The notes beneath the pieces were generated by a model that worked only from the letters and a program-made list of their open reading frames with translations, did not search any database and had not been told where the DNA came from. The translations under genes and the position numbers were made by a program. From JBDHTS01 sp044220535 (lineage in GTDB: Bacteria; Pseudomonadota; Alphaproteobacteria; Micavibrionales; Micavibrionaceae), in NCBI GenBank assembly GCA_044220535.1, contig JBGAQU010000015.1:1-41000 (forward strand): a DNA stretch of 41,000 bases, given 5' to 3'. Positions 1-7,259 of the stretch are shown here, piece after piece. Every line of letters starts with the position of its first letter. Position 1 is the first letter of the stretch.

Positions 1-9
1 TTTTTTGAT

Positions 10-702
10 TTAATTTGGAAGATGCATAAGAAAATCTTGAGCTTCCAGACTGAGTTTATATCCCGCTTCTTCATTTACTAAGGCGTTAAGCTCTGCATCA
101 AAAGCCTCTTTCAAAGCAGCAAAAGGATCTTTCAGATTCAGTTTTTCAACTAAAACTCTCCATTGTTTCCTGCCTGCCTCGGCAAGATGGGGAGGATTGC
201 TTCCAAGAGCCATGTTGTACGTCGCGGCAAACGCCTTGTTCGCGTCAACGGCTAGAAGATTGGAAGTGACTGTTTTCCAGAGGTCTAGTGCATTGTCGTC
301 GCTATGCTTGGCTACGCCACCGGCAACCATGGCAAAAACAGACATTAATCCTGCATCATCTCTTTCCCCAGGATCAACATGCGAAAGCAATTTATTGCTA
401 ATATCTTTCAACTCTTCATCTGATTTTGTGTAAGCCATAATATTTAAACCTACAATAAGCACGTCTTTCGCATGATTTTTTGCAATTAAATCGATTGCAT
501 TTATAAGCTTTAATCTGATTTCAGGGTCGAACATAGAATCGCCGACTGCCTGATTGTATACATGGAACAATTGTTTCGGGCTGTCATTTTTTATAGCCGA
601 TTCTGTATTCTGTAGTATTTCTGCCTTTTCCCTGGCCAGAAAGATTTCATGTCGGCCCTTTTGTGTAAGCAGTTTTAATGCCTGTGATATAAATCGTTTC
701 AT
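10..702 (-). CDS. Hypothetical mostly helical protein
   Basis: I do not recognise this family. The product of about 230 residues has no signal peptide, membrane segment or obvious catalytic motif and looks almost entirely alpha-helical, with many Leu, Lys, Ala and Glu. A longer reading from a TTG at 721-723 overlaps the pdhC stop; the ATG at 700-702 is preferred, although its ribosome binding site (GGAAAC) is weak. It follows pdhC directly on the same strand, in the place where lpd or lipA is often found in related genomes, so it is probably cotranscribed with the pdh genes. Its composition is more AT-rich than pdhC, like the other small genes wedged into this operon. Function unknown. Confidence 0.6.
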   Translation of the reverse strand: MKRFISQALKLLTQKGRHEIFLAREKAEILQNTESAIKNDSPKQLFHVYNQAVGDSMFDPEIRLKLINAIDLIAKNHAKDVLIVGLNIMAYTKSDEELKDISNKLLSHVDPGERDDAGLMSVFAMVAGGVAKHSDDNALDLWKTVTSNLLAVDANKAFAATYNMALGSNPPHLAEAGRKQWRVLVEKLNLKDPFAALKEAFDAELNALVNEEAGYKLSLEAQDFLMHLPN

Positions 703-715
703 TCTATGTTTCCGT

Positions 716-1993
716 TTAAACAATCATCGCAACCGGGTTTTCGATATACTGCTTCAGGATCTGCAGATATTCCGCACCAACTGACCCGTCTACCGAGCGG
801 TGATCAACAGACAAAGTGCACTTCATGAATGTGCCTATCTTGATCTCGCCTTTTTCGACGAACGGCTTTTCCTCACCCGCGCCGACCGCAAGGATGCAGC
901 TTTGCGGCGGGTTGATGATGGCGCCGAATTCCTGGATGCCGTACATGCCGAGGTTGGAGACGCAGAACGTGCCGCCTTGGAATTCCTCAGGCTTCAGCTT
1001 ACCGTCGCGGGCGCGTTTGGCGAGGTCTTTGACTTCTTCGGAGATTTGTTTCAGGCCTTTGGTCTGGGCGGCCTTTACAATCGGCGTCATCAGGCCGTTT
1101 GGCGTGGAGACGGCGACGGAGATATCGGAGTCTTCGAATTGCAGGATGGCATCATCCGTCCAGGCCGTATTGGCCGCGGGGTAGGCTTTCAGGGCATTGG
1201 CGGCGGCCTTGATGACAAAATCGTTGACCGACAGCTTGAACTTGCCGTCCGCCTGAGCATTAATCTCCGCCCGCGCCTTCATTAGATTGTCGATGCGGCA
1301 TTCGATGGTCAGGTAGAAATGCGGCACAGTCTGTTTGGATTCGACCAGGCGGCGCGCGACGACCTTGCGGATGCTGTTGTTGGGGATTTCCTTGTATTTC
1401 ATACCATAGGCATCGGCCAGCTGCTTCGCGCCGGGGCCGGAGGCTTGTTGCGGACGGCTAGCGGCAGACGGCTGGGCTTTGGCGGAAGATGCCTGACCAC
1501 CAGACAGATCGTCTTTCACAATACGGCCATGCGGGCCGGATCCCTTGATGGAGGACAGGTCGATACCCATCTGATCCGCCATGCGTTTGGCGAGTGGGGA
1601 CGCGAAAACGCGGCTGCCGGATTTGGCTGGTGCTGATACGGGCATTGTGGCTTTGCCATTGGAAGGCGCGGCAGTTTTTGGTTGTTCCTTTGCAGGTTCA
1701 GCTTTTTTTTCGGCGGCTTTGGGCGCAGGGGCTGCGGCATCGGCGCTTTCGCCATCTTCAAGCAGCACGGCAATCGGCGCATTGACTGCCACGCCGGCCG
1801 TTCCGGCAGGCACCAGGATTTTGCCCAGCTTGCCTTCATCCACCGCTTCCACTTCCATGGTCGCCTTGTCGGTCTCGATCTCGGCGATCACCTCGCCGGC
1901 TTTCACCATATCCCCTTCCTTCTTGACCCACTTGGCAAGCGTGCCTTCGGTCATGGTCGGGGACAGGGCGGGCATAAGGATGTTGGTGGGCAT
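716..1993 (-). CDS. pdhC: Pyruvate dehydrogenase complex E2, dihydrolipoamide acetyltransferase
   Basis: E2 core of the pyruvate dehydrogenase complex; it transfers the acetyl group from lipoyl to CoA in the cytoplasm. The 425 residues show one N-terminal lipoyl domain (about 1-80) with the lipoylated lysine in ETDKATMEVEA, a long Ala/Pro/Lys-rich linker, a peripheral subunit-binding domain (about 130-165, ASPLAKRMADQMGIDLSSIK), a second linker, and the catalytic acyltransferase domain ending with the active-site motif DHRSVDGSVGAEYLQ. Length is normal for alphaproteobacterial E2 with a single lipoyl domain. It is the last pdh gene of the minus-strand operon; a small lipoprotein gene separates it from pdhB by only 8 bp. 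Confidence 0.97.
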   Translation of the reverse strand: MPTNILMPALSPTMTEGTLAKWVKKEGDMVKAGEVIAEIETDKATMEVEAVDEGKLGKILVPAGTAGVAVNAPIAVLLEDGESADAAAPAPKAAEKKAEPAKEQPKTAAPSNGKATMPVSAPAKSGSRVFASPLAKRMADQMGIDLSSIKGSGPHGRIVKDDLSGGQASSAKAQPSAASRPQQASGPGAKQLADAYGMKYKEIPNNSIRKVVARRLVESKQTVPHFYLTIECRIDNLMKARAEINAQADGKFKLSVNDFVIKAAANALKAYPAANTAWTDDAILQFEDSDISVAVSTPNGLMTPIVKAAQTKGLKQISEEVKDLAKRARDGKLKPEEFQGGTFCVSNLGMYGIQEFGAIINPPQSCILAVGAGEEKPFVEKGEIKIGTFMKCTLSVDHRSVDGSVGAEYLQILKQYIENPVAMIV

Positions 1994-2001
1994 ATTGTAT
2001 C

Positions 2002-2418
2002 CTATTTAAGCTTTTTAGAATGCGACTGAGAAGTTTTTAATGCCATCCCAGATACCTCTATGGATTCCCAGCAATTCGTTCCCCAAGCATCTGTACCTTG
2101 GTGATCAAAAGTCACATCTGTAATTGCATTCGCTCCAAGATCCAAAGCCTTCAACCTTAGTTGCATTAGCGCATTTCCTTTGGAAGGCGGCGGATCAAAA
2201 GCCATGTTTTTACACGAGTATGCTTCGATCTGGCCAAGTTCTTCACCTTCAGGAATCTCTTTATTGCTATCAAGCATATAGATTCTAACTTTATTGGCCT
2301 GTGCCAACTTTTCTGAAGGAACTTCCTTCAAGTTAGTTACAGGCACAAAAGGAGCACAACTAGTCAAAGCTAAGCACACATAGATATATAAAAATTTCTT
2401 GGATAGTACTTTAAACAT
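2002..2418 (-). CDS. RcsF-like outer-membrane lipoprotein
   Basis: A 138-residue lipoprotein. The ATG at 2416-2418 begins a short lysine-containing signal peptide ending in a lipobox LTSC with the acylated Cys at about residue 21; an upstream in-frame start inside pdhB would bury this signal and is rejected. The mature part matches my memory of the RcsF/DUF4156 fold: VRIYMLDSNKEIPEGEELGQ, then a Cys in EAYSCKN, the helix LMQLRLKALDLGANAITDV, and a second Cys in GTNCWES. RcsF senses envelope stress in enterobacteria; no Rcs phosphorelay gene is visible here, so the role is open. It starts 1 bp after the pdhB stop and ends 8 bp before pdhC, so it is translated inside the pdh operon. Homology is by motif memory only. 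Confidence 0.7.
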   Translation of the reverse strand: MFKVLSKKFLYIYVCLALTSCAPFVPVTNLKEVPSEKLAQANKVRIYMLDSNKEIPEGEELGQIEAYSCKNMAFDPPPSKGNALMQLRLKALDLGANAITDVTFDHQGTDAWGTNCWESIEVSGMALKTSQSHSKKLK

Positions 2419-2419
2419 A

Positions 2420-3859
2420 TCAGTTTTCCTTGTAACAAACTTCTTTCGCCGCATGCACAATCTCATCCACCTGCGGCAAGGCCAATGCTTCCAGTCCTGC
2501 TGCGTAAGGCAACGGGACATCGGCGGCGCAGACGCGTTTCACTGGCGCATCCAGATAATCAAAGGCGTGTTCCATGCAGAGCGCGGCGATTTCGGAGCCG
2601 ATGCCGGCGAAGGGCCAGCTTTCCTCGCAAGAGACGACGCGGTTGGTTTTCTTCACGCTCTCAAGAATGGTGTAGCGGTCGAGCGGGCGGATAGTACGGA
2701 GGTTGATCACCTCAGCGCTTATCCCCTGCTCCGCCAGTTTTTCGGCGGCCTGCAGCGCCTTGCCGACCATGATGGAATAGGCGACGAGCGTGACATCCGT
2801 GCCTTCGCGTTCGATTTTTGCGCGGCCGATGGGGATGACGTAGTTTTCATCGGTCGGAACGCTGAAGGTCTGGCCGTACATGATTTCGTTTTCGAGGATC
2901 ACGACCGGGTTTGGATCGCGGATCGCGGCTTTCATCAGGCCCTTGGCGTCCGCCGCGCTCCACGGCGCGACGACTTTCAGGCCGGGGATATGCGCGTACC
3001 AGCTGGCGTAATCCTGGCTGTGCTGCGCGCCCACGCGGGCGGCAGCGCCGTTCGGGCCGCGGAACACGATGGGGCAACCCAGCTGACCGCCTGCCATGTA
3101 CAATGTCTTGGCGGCAGAGTTGATGATGTGGTCGATGGCTTGCATCGCGAAGTTCATGGTCATGAATTCGACGATAGGGCGGAGACCGTTCATGGCGGAC
3201 CCGACAGCGAGGCCTGCGAAGCCATGTTCGGTGATCGGCGTATCGATGACACGTTTTGAACCGAATTCATCCAGCAGGCCCTGGGAGACTTTATAGGCGC
3301 CGTTATATTCGGCGACTTCCTCACCCATCAGATAGACGCTTTCATCGCGGCGCATTTCCTCCGCCATGGCATCGCGGAGTGCTTCGCGGACGGTTTGGTC
3401 TTTGGATGTCTGCATAAAGACCGCTTCATCGAATTTCGGCGGTTCAATGATATGGCCTTGCGCATACAGGATATCGCGGTTGGCAATGGATTTACCTTCG
3501 GGCTGAGCAGTAGCAGTAGCAGAGGCAGCCATGGGAACAGATTCGCTTTTAGCTTTATCCTGGTTTGCAGGCGCCTGGTCTTTCTTTTTAGGTGCAGGCG
3601 CATCCGAAGCGCTTTCGCCTTCTTCCAACAGTATCGCGATTGGTGTATTGACCGCGACACCTTCCGTGCTTTCGGCAATCAAGATTTTGCCCAGAGTACC
3701 TTCATCCACCGCTTCGACTTCCATCGTCGCCTTGTCGGTCTCAATCTCAGCGATCACGTCGCCCGCCTTCACGGCATCCCCTTCCTTCTTGACCCATTTG
3801 GCAAGTTTGCCTTCGGTCATAGTCGGGGAAAGCGCAGGCATTAAAACTTCAGTTGGCAT
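2420..3859 (-). CDS. pdhB: Pyruvate dehydrogenase E1 beta subunit with N-terminal lipoyl domain
   Basis: Beta subunit of the thiamine-diphosphate-dependent E1 enzyme that decarboxylates pyruvate and acetylates lipoyl groups. The first 80 residues form a lipoyl domain (ETDKATMEVEAVDEG holds the modified lysine), followed by an Ala/Pro/Lys linker, then the transketolase-like pyrimidine-binding domain (REALRDAMAEEM, YLMGEEVAEYNGAYKVSQGL) and the C-terminal transketolase domain. The 479-residue length with a fused lipoyl domain is the usual alphaproteobacterial form. The start codon overlaps the 3' end of the upstream GxxExxY gene by 11 bp, which suggests translational coupling. The N-terminal lipoyl domain is very similar to that of pdhC. 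Confidence 0.97.
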   Translation of the reverse strand: MPTEVLMPALSPTMTEGKLAKWVKKEGDAVKAGDVIAEIETDKATMEVEAVDEGTLGKILIAESTEGVAVNTPIAILLEEGESASDAPAPKKKDQAPANQDKAKSESVPMAASATATAQPEGKSIANRDILYAQGHIIEPPKFDEAVFMQTSKDQTVREALRDAMAEEMRRDESVYLMGEEVAEYNGAYKVSQGLLDEFGSKRVIDTPITEHGFAGLAVGSAMNGLRPIVEFMTMNFAMQAIDHIINSAAKTLYMAGGQLGCPIVFRGPNGAAARVGAQHSQDYASWYAHIPGLKVVAPWSAADAKGLMKAAIRDPNPVVILENEIMYGQTFSVPTDENYVIPIGRAKIEREGTDVTLVAYSIMVGKALQAAEKLAEQGISAEVINLRTIRPLDRYTILESVKKTNRVVSCEESWPFAGIGSEIAALCMEHAFDYLDAPVKRVCAADVPLPYAAGLEALALPQVDEIVHAAKEVCYKEN

Positions 3860-4313
3860 AGGCGGCCTCGTTAGAATTTAAACGCGGAGGCCCGGAGGCC
3901 CGGAGTTTTTTGGATATAAAACGTTTCATACCGTCTTTAATTAGCGGCGTATTGAAATTTACAAGAAAGCCGACAGGCAATTCTGAAGATTGTAAATATG
4001 AATACATTTGTGCTTCAAAAACAGGATGCATCGTTTGAGTCGCTTTCAACTCAATCAAAACTGTATTTTCAACAACCATGTCCAGCCTGAATTCAGATGG
4101 GATTGGCCTGCCGTTATATATAAATTTAATAGGGTATTGTCTGTTAACGGTTAATCCTCTGTCAGATAACTCCATGTAGAGGCAATCTTCATATATTTTT
4201 TCCAGATAGCCCGGTCCCAAATTTTTATGAACCTGAAAAATTGAATCAACAACAACGCCGGTAAGCCTATTAAGCTCCTCGGAAAGATCGTTGTATTTAT
4301 TCAAAGTACTCAC
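3849..4313 (-). CDS. GxxExxY-family PD-(D/E)XK nuclease-like protein
   Basis: A 154-residue protein of the GxxExxY family (PDDEXK_3 type). The name-giving motif is GYLEKIY (Gly35, Glu38, Tyr41). A restriction-nuclease-like core is visible as Asp78 in FRLDMVV and Glu88-x-Lys90 in LIELKAT, followed by FEAQMYSYLQSSELPVGFLV. The family's biological role is not established. The gene sits between pdhA and pdhB in the same direction; its last residues are encoded by the left arm of a 25-bp inverted repeat and its stop lies inside the pdhB start region. The other arm fills the gap between its start and the pdhA stop. It is AT-rich compared with its neighbours. Gene plus repeats look like an inserted cassette. 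Confidence 0.85.
   Translation of the reverse strand: MSTLNKYNDLSEELNRLTGVVVDSIFQVHKNLGPGYLEKIYEDCLYMELSDRGLTVNRQYPIKFIYNGRPIPSEFRLDMVVENTVLIELKATQTMHPVFEAQMYSYLQSSELPVGFLVNFNTPLIKDGMKRFISKKLRASGPPRLNSNEAAYAN
3881..3905. repeat. Left arm of inverted repeat around the GxxExxY gene
   Basis: Reads AACGCGGAGGCCCGGAGG then CCCGGAG, built from iterated GCCCGGAG octamers. It matches the reverse complement of 4316-4340 at 23 of 25 positions. It lies inside the 3' end of the GxxExxY coding region and encodes its tail RASGPPRLN. Confidence 0.9.
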
Positions 4314-4315
4314 TT

Positions 4316-4340
4316 CTCCGGACCTCCGGGTCTCCGCGTT
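4316..4340. repeat. Right arm of inverted repeat around the GxxExxY gene
   Basis: Inverted partner of 3881-3905 (two mismatches). It occupies nearly all of the 30-bp gap between the pdhA stop codon and the GxxExxY start codon. In the operon transcript the two arms could pair and loop out the entire GxxExxY message; a DNA-level role as cassette ends is equally possible. Confidence 0.9.
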
Positions 4341-4343
4341 AAA

Positions 4344-5384
4344 TTATTCTTCCAAAGGAATCAAAACATCCGTCCACAACTCTTCCGGCGGCAATTCCGG
4401 CGAGTCCTGCGCGAACTGGGCGGCTTCGGTGACGATGTCCTTGATGTCTTTGTCGATCACCTTGATATCGTCTTCCTTGATTCCGGCTTCTTCCAGCATC
4501 ATGCGGCGGATGCGGTCGATGGGGTCTTTTTCATCCTTGTAGCTGGCGACTTCTTCCTTCGTCCGGTATTTCGCGGGGTCGGACATGGAGTGACCACGAT
4601 AGCGGTAGGTCATCATTTCCAGGAGATACGGCCCATTGCCGCCGCGCACGTAATCGACCGCCTGACGCGCCGCGTCACGCACGGCGAAGACATCCATGCC
4701 GTTCACGCGCTCGCCCGGGATGCCGTAAGGTTCGCCGCGGCGATAGAGGTCACCCGCCGCGTGCCGCGCGACGCTGGTGCCCATGCCGTACTGGTTGTTC
4801 TCGACGACATACAGGATTGGCAGCTTCCACAGCGACGCCATGTTAAAGCATTCGTAGACCTGCCCCTGGTTGGTGGCGCCGTCACCGGAATAGGCAATCG
4901 CAATGCCGCCATCGCCTTTGTATTTGTGAGAAAATCCAAGACCGGTGCCGATGGAGGTCGAAGCGCCAACGATACCATGACCGCCGAAGAACCCTTTCTC
5001 CCGGCTAAACATATGCATGGATCCGCCCTTGCCGCGGCTGTATCCACCCTTGCGGCCTGTCAGTTCCGCCATGATGCCTTTTGCATCCATCCCGCAGGCC
5101 AGCATGTGCGCGTGGTCGCGATAGGCAGTGACGACAGTATCCTGCGGCAACTGAACCGAATTGATTCCGGTGACGACCGCTTCCTGGCCGATATACAAGT
5201 GGCAGAACCCGCCGATCAGGCCCATGCCGTAAAGCTGCCCGGCCTTTTCTTCAAAACGGCGGATCAGGAGCATTTCCCGGTAGAACTGCTTCATTTCTTC
5301 GGCTGAAGGTTCCGGGGCGCTGTTGGAAATGGCGGTCAATTGCGGCCTCTTGCTGCTGCTCGAAGTTTTCTTCGGGGCTGCCAC
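4344..5384 (-). CDS. pdhA: Pyruvate dehydrogenase E1 alpha subunit
   Basis: Alpha subunit of E1, carrying the thiamine diphosphate site. The 346 residues include the N-terminal RRFEEKAGQLYGMGLIGGF segment, the phosphorylation-loop-like region YRDHAHMLACGMD, GKGGSMHMF, and the ThDP motif GDGATNQGQVYECFNMASLW followed by ENNQYGMGTS. YRYRGHSMSDPAKYRTKEE is the second conserved loop. The start is GTG at 5382-5384, supported by a strong Shine-Dalgarno 5 nt upstream. It is the first pdh gene of the operon; ftsB lies 107 bp upstream on the same strand. Confidence 0.97.
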   Translation of the reverse strand: MAAPKKTSSSSKRPQLTAISNSAPEPSAEEMKQFYREMLLIRRFEEKAGQLYGMGLIGGFCHLYIGQEAVVTGINSVQLPQDTVVTAYRDHAHMLACGMDAKGIMAELTGRKGGYSRGKGGSMHMFSREKGFFGGHGIVGASTSIGTGLGFSHKYKGDGGIAIAYSGDGATNQGQVYECFNMASLWKLPILYVVENNQYGMGTSVARHAAGDLYRRGEPYGIPGERVNGMDVFAVRDAARQAVDYVRGGNGPYLLEMMTYRYRGHSMSDPAKYRTKEEVASYKDEKDPIDRIRRMMLEEAGIKEDDIKVIDKDIKDIVTEAAQFAQDSPELPPEELWTDVLIPLEE

Positions 5385-5389
5385 GGATA

Positions 5390-5394
5390 CCTCC
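5390..5394 (-). promoter_or_regulatory. Ribosome binding site fixing the GTG start of pdhA
   Basis: GGAGG on the minus strand, 5 nt before the GTG codon at 5384. No ATG lies at a suitable distance, so this site decides the start. Confidence 0.75.
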
Positions 5395-5491
5395 GGTTCT
5401 GGCGTGATGTTATGGTCATACGACTACACCATCCACAACCTGAAATCCAGCGCAAACAGATACTTTGCTGCGACGCAACACAATGATTTCA

Positions 5492-5803
5492 TTAGCGATT
5501 CAGAAGAACCTGTTCGGTGCCATAATTGAATCCGAGCATGACGCGCGCCCGCTCCTCCAGCAGATCGGGATCGAGCGATCCGGGGCGCAGGCGCGTTACT
5601 TTGTTTTCAAGCGCGGTGCGTTGGGCATGTAGCGTGGCGACATCCTCGGTTGTTTGCGATATTTCGTTATTCAGGAGCATGAGACGAAAGGAACTGCGCT
5701 CCCCGAACAACGTATTGCCAAGGAAGTAGAGACTGAGGCACACACAGATCAGCGCGGCGAAATTCCGGCGGATTGTATAGCGTTGTGCGATGAGTTTCTT
5801 CAT
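5492..5803 (-). CDS. ftsB: FtsB/DivIC-family cell division protein
   Basis: A 103-residue septum formation initiator (FtsB/DivIC family), part of the FtsQLB divisome subcomplex. A short basic cytoplasmic N-terminus (KKLIAQRYTIRRN) precedes one membrane segment at about residues 17-35 (FAALICVCLSLYFLGNTLFG), then a coiled-coil region LLNNEISQTTEDVATLHAQR in the periplasm, and a C-terminal stretch LDPDLLEERARVMLGFNY typical of the family. Its place between eno and pdhA is the usual alphaproteobacterial one, although here about 3 kb of accessory sequence separates it from eno. Confidence 0.88.
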   Translation of the reverse strand: MKKLIAQRYTIRRNFAALICVCLSLYFLGNTLFGERSSFRLMLLNNEISQTTEDVATLHAQRTALENKVTRLRPGSLDPDLLEERARVMLGFNYGTEQVLLNR

Positions 5804-5938
5804 ATGTCCAGAGAATCACTTTAATAAAATTTCGTCAACCTAAAATATCAATAGAGTCAGTAGGTTACACAGGAACATTTGGTGAACATTACAGCCTAAT
5901 AGATTCAAATGATTATATTTTCTAAAAATTATAAAAAG

Positions 5939-5967
5939 TTGCAATTTTACGAAACACATAGTATGAA
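5939..5967 (+). promoter_or_regulatory. Possible sigma-70 promoter for the small gene at 6007
   Basis: TTGCAA (5939-5944), a 17-bp spacer, and TATGAA (5962-5967) in a strongly AT-rich intergenic stretch upstream of the plus-strand gene at 6007. Spacing and position fit, but AT-rich sequence yields such matches by chance. Confidence 0.35.
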
Positions 5968-6006
5968 AATTACATCAAACACTAATATAATGCTGGAGGA
6001 TAAATT

Positions 6007-6291
6007 ATGTGCGCCCAACCTGTTTTTTTGACCAAGCCTGACGGGACAGTTCAAGACTTTAACTTTATGTCTGGTGTTTACAGCATAGGTATTGCGCGAG
6101 GCCGGAAAGACGGCGCACCAACAGAACTTCATATGGGAAGTATTATTATCCAATCTTCGTGGACTCAGCCAGTCATGGAATCGCCAGAAGAAGTTATAGC
6201 GGCATTCAAGCACGCTGAACGCACAATCCCGCTTACGCCCCAGCCATTCAAAAACACTGCCAGAACACTTCTTCGAAACTTAGGGTTATAA
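6007..6291 (+). CDS. Small hypothetical protein
   Basis: A 94-residue protein I do not recognise. Support for a real gene is a good ribosome binding site (GGAGGA, 6 nt before ATG), a candidate promoter upstream, a strong terminator hairpin 65 bp downstream, and isolation in AT-rich intergenic DNA on the opposite strand to its neighbours. There is no signal peptide or membrane helix. It contains two Cys-free segments of mixed strand and helix, and the C-terminal part EEVIAAFKHAERTIPLTPQP looks helical. Function unknown. Confidence 0.65.
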   Translation: MCAQPVFLTKPDGTVQDFNFMSGVYSIGIARGRKDGAPTELHMGSIIIQSSWTQPVMESPEEVIAAFKHAERTIPLTPQPFKNTARTLLRNLGL

Positions 6292-6356
6292 TCTATTCCT
6301 CACACTTTATAGCCTGTGCGCCATTATCAATTCACTTGAAACAAAGAATTTCTAAA

Positions 6357-6394
6357 ATAATCGCCTTCCCTTATGAAACAGGGAAGGCGATTAT
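6357..6394. terminator. Bidirectional intrinsic terminator
   Basis: A perfect 15-bp stem (ATAATCGCCTTCCCT paired with 6380-6394) around an 8-nt loop, lying between the convergent gene at 6007-6291 and the RTX gene ending at 6412. The stem ends in A/T pairs on both sides, so it can serve both strands. Confidence 0.8.
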
Positions 6395-7259
6395 AGATTT
6401 AGAATTCTGGATTATACGTGCGCGATGATCTGGCCATGCGCCAGAAGGTCGTTTACATCCAGATTGCTGACATTCGACAGGACGGCGACATTGGTAAACC
6501 CGGCGGAGCCTCCTTTGCCGTCAATATCGACCGACAGGGTCATGTTGCTGCCGTTCTGGGTCAACTTCACGAAGTCATTGATGGCATCGGTTGTCGGATC
6601 GAAAGCGGTCAGAAGTTCCGACAAATCCAGCTTGTCGCCTTGGGATTTGCTGAAATCCTTAACCGTATCGACGCCGGTACCGACCGAGTCGAAGATAAAG
6701 GTGTCTGCGCCCGATCCGCCATACAGCGTATCAGCCCCTGCCCCGCCAACAAGCTTGTCGTTGCCAGCATCGCCGTAGAGCGTGTCGTTACCCGCACCGC
6801 CTGCAACAAAGTCGTTGCCCGCACCGGCATGAACGATATCCTTGCCGCCAAGGGCGAAGATCTTGTCGTTGCCTGAGGTGCCGGTAATGTCATTATCGCC
6901 GTAGGTGTAGAGTTTGGCGCCTATGGCATCAAGGTCACCTTTGATATCGCTGGAGATCTCCTGATATTGCGATTTCGATATGGTGTCGAGCATGCCCGCG
7001 ACACCTTTCAGGTTTCCGTCTTCGGCGAAATTATTGACGACCACGGCAAGAGAAGAACTGTCGATTTGCGCCCCAAGCTTTAACATCAAGTCATGAGCCG
7101 CTGCAGCTGCTGCAACATCATGATTTTCCATCCGGAGAGAATGTCCAGGTGGAGATGTCCTGCAAGGTGCTCCCTGCAAGGCCGTTAAGGCTTAGCCCTG
7201 ACTGGCTATCGGCCGTCAGATGATCAGGTAATTACCTTTAACGCAGCAAATGCCATCTT

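Noticed and set aside
2419..2520. Longer N-terminus for the RcsF-like protein, starting inside pdhB
   Set aside because: It would place 34 unrelated residues before a proper lipoprotein signal peptide; the ATG at 2418 begins exactly at the signal.
5986..5991. TATAAT as a -10 box for the gene at 6007
   Set aside because: It is only 15 bp before the ATG, so the transcript would start inside the ribosome binding site; the site at 5939-5967 fits better.
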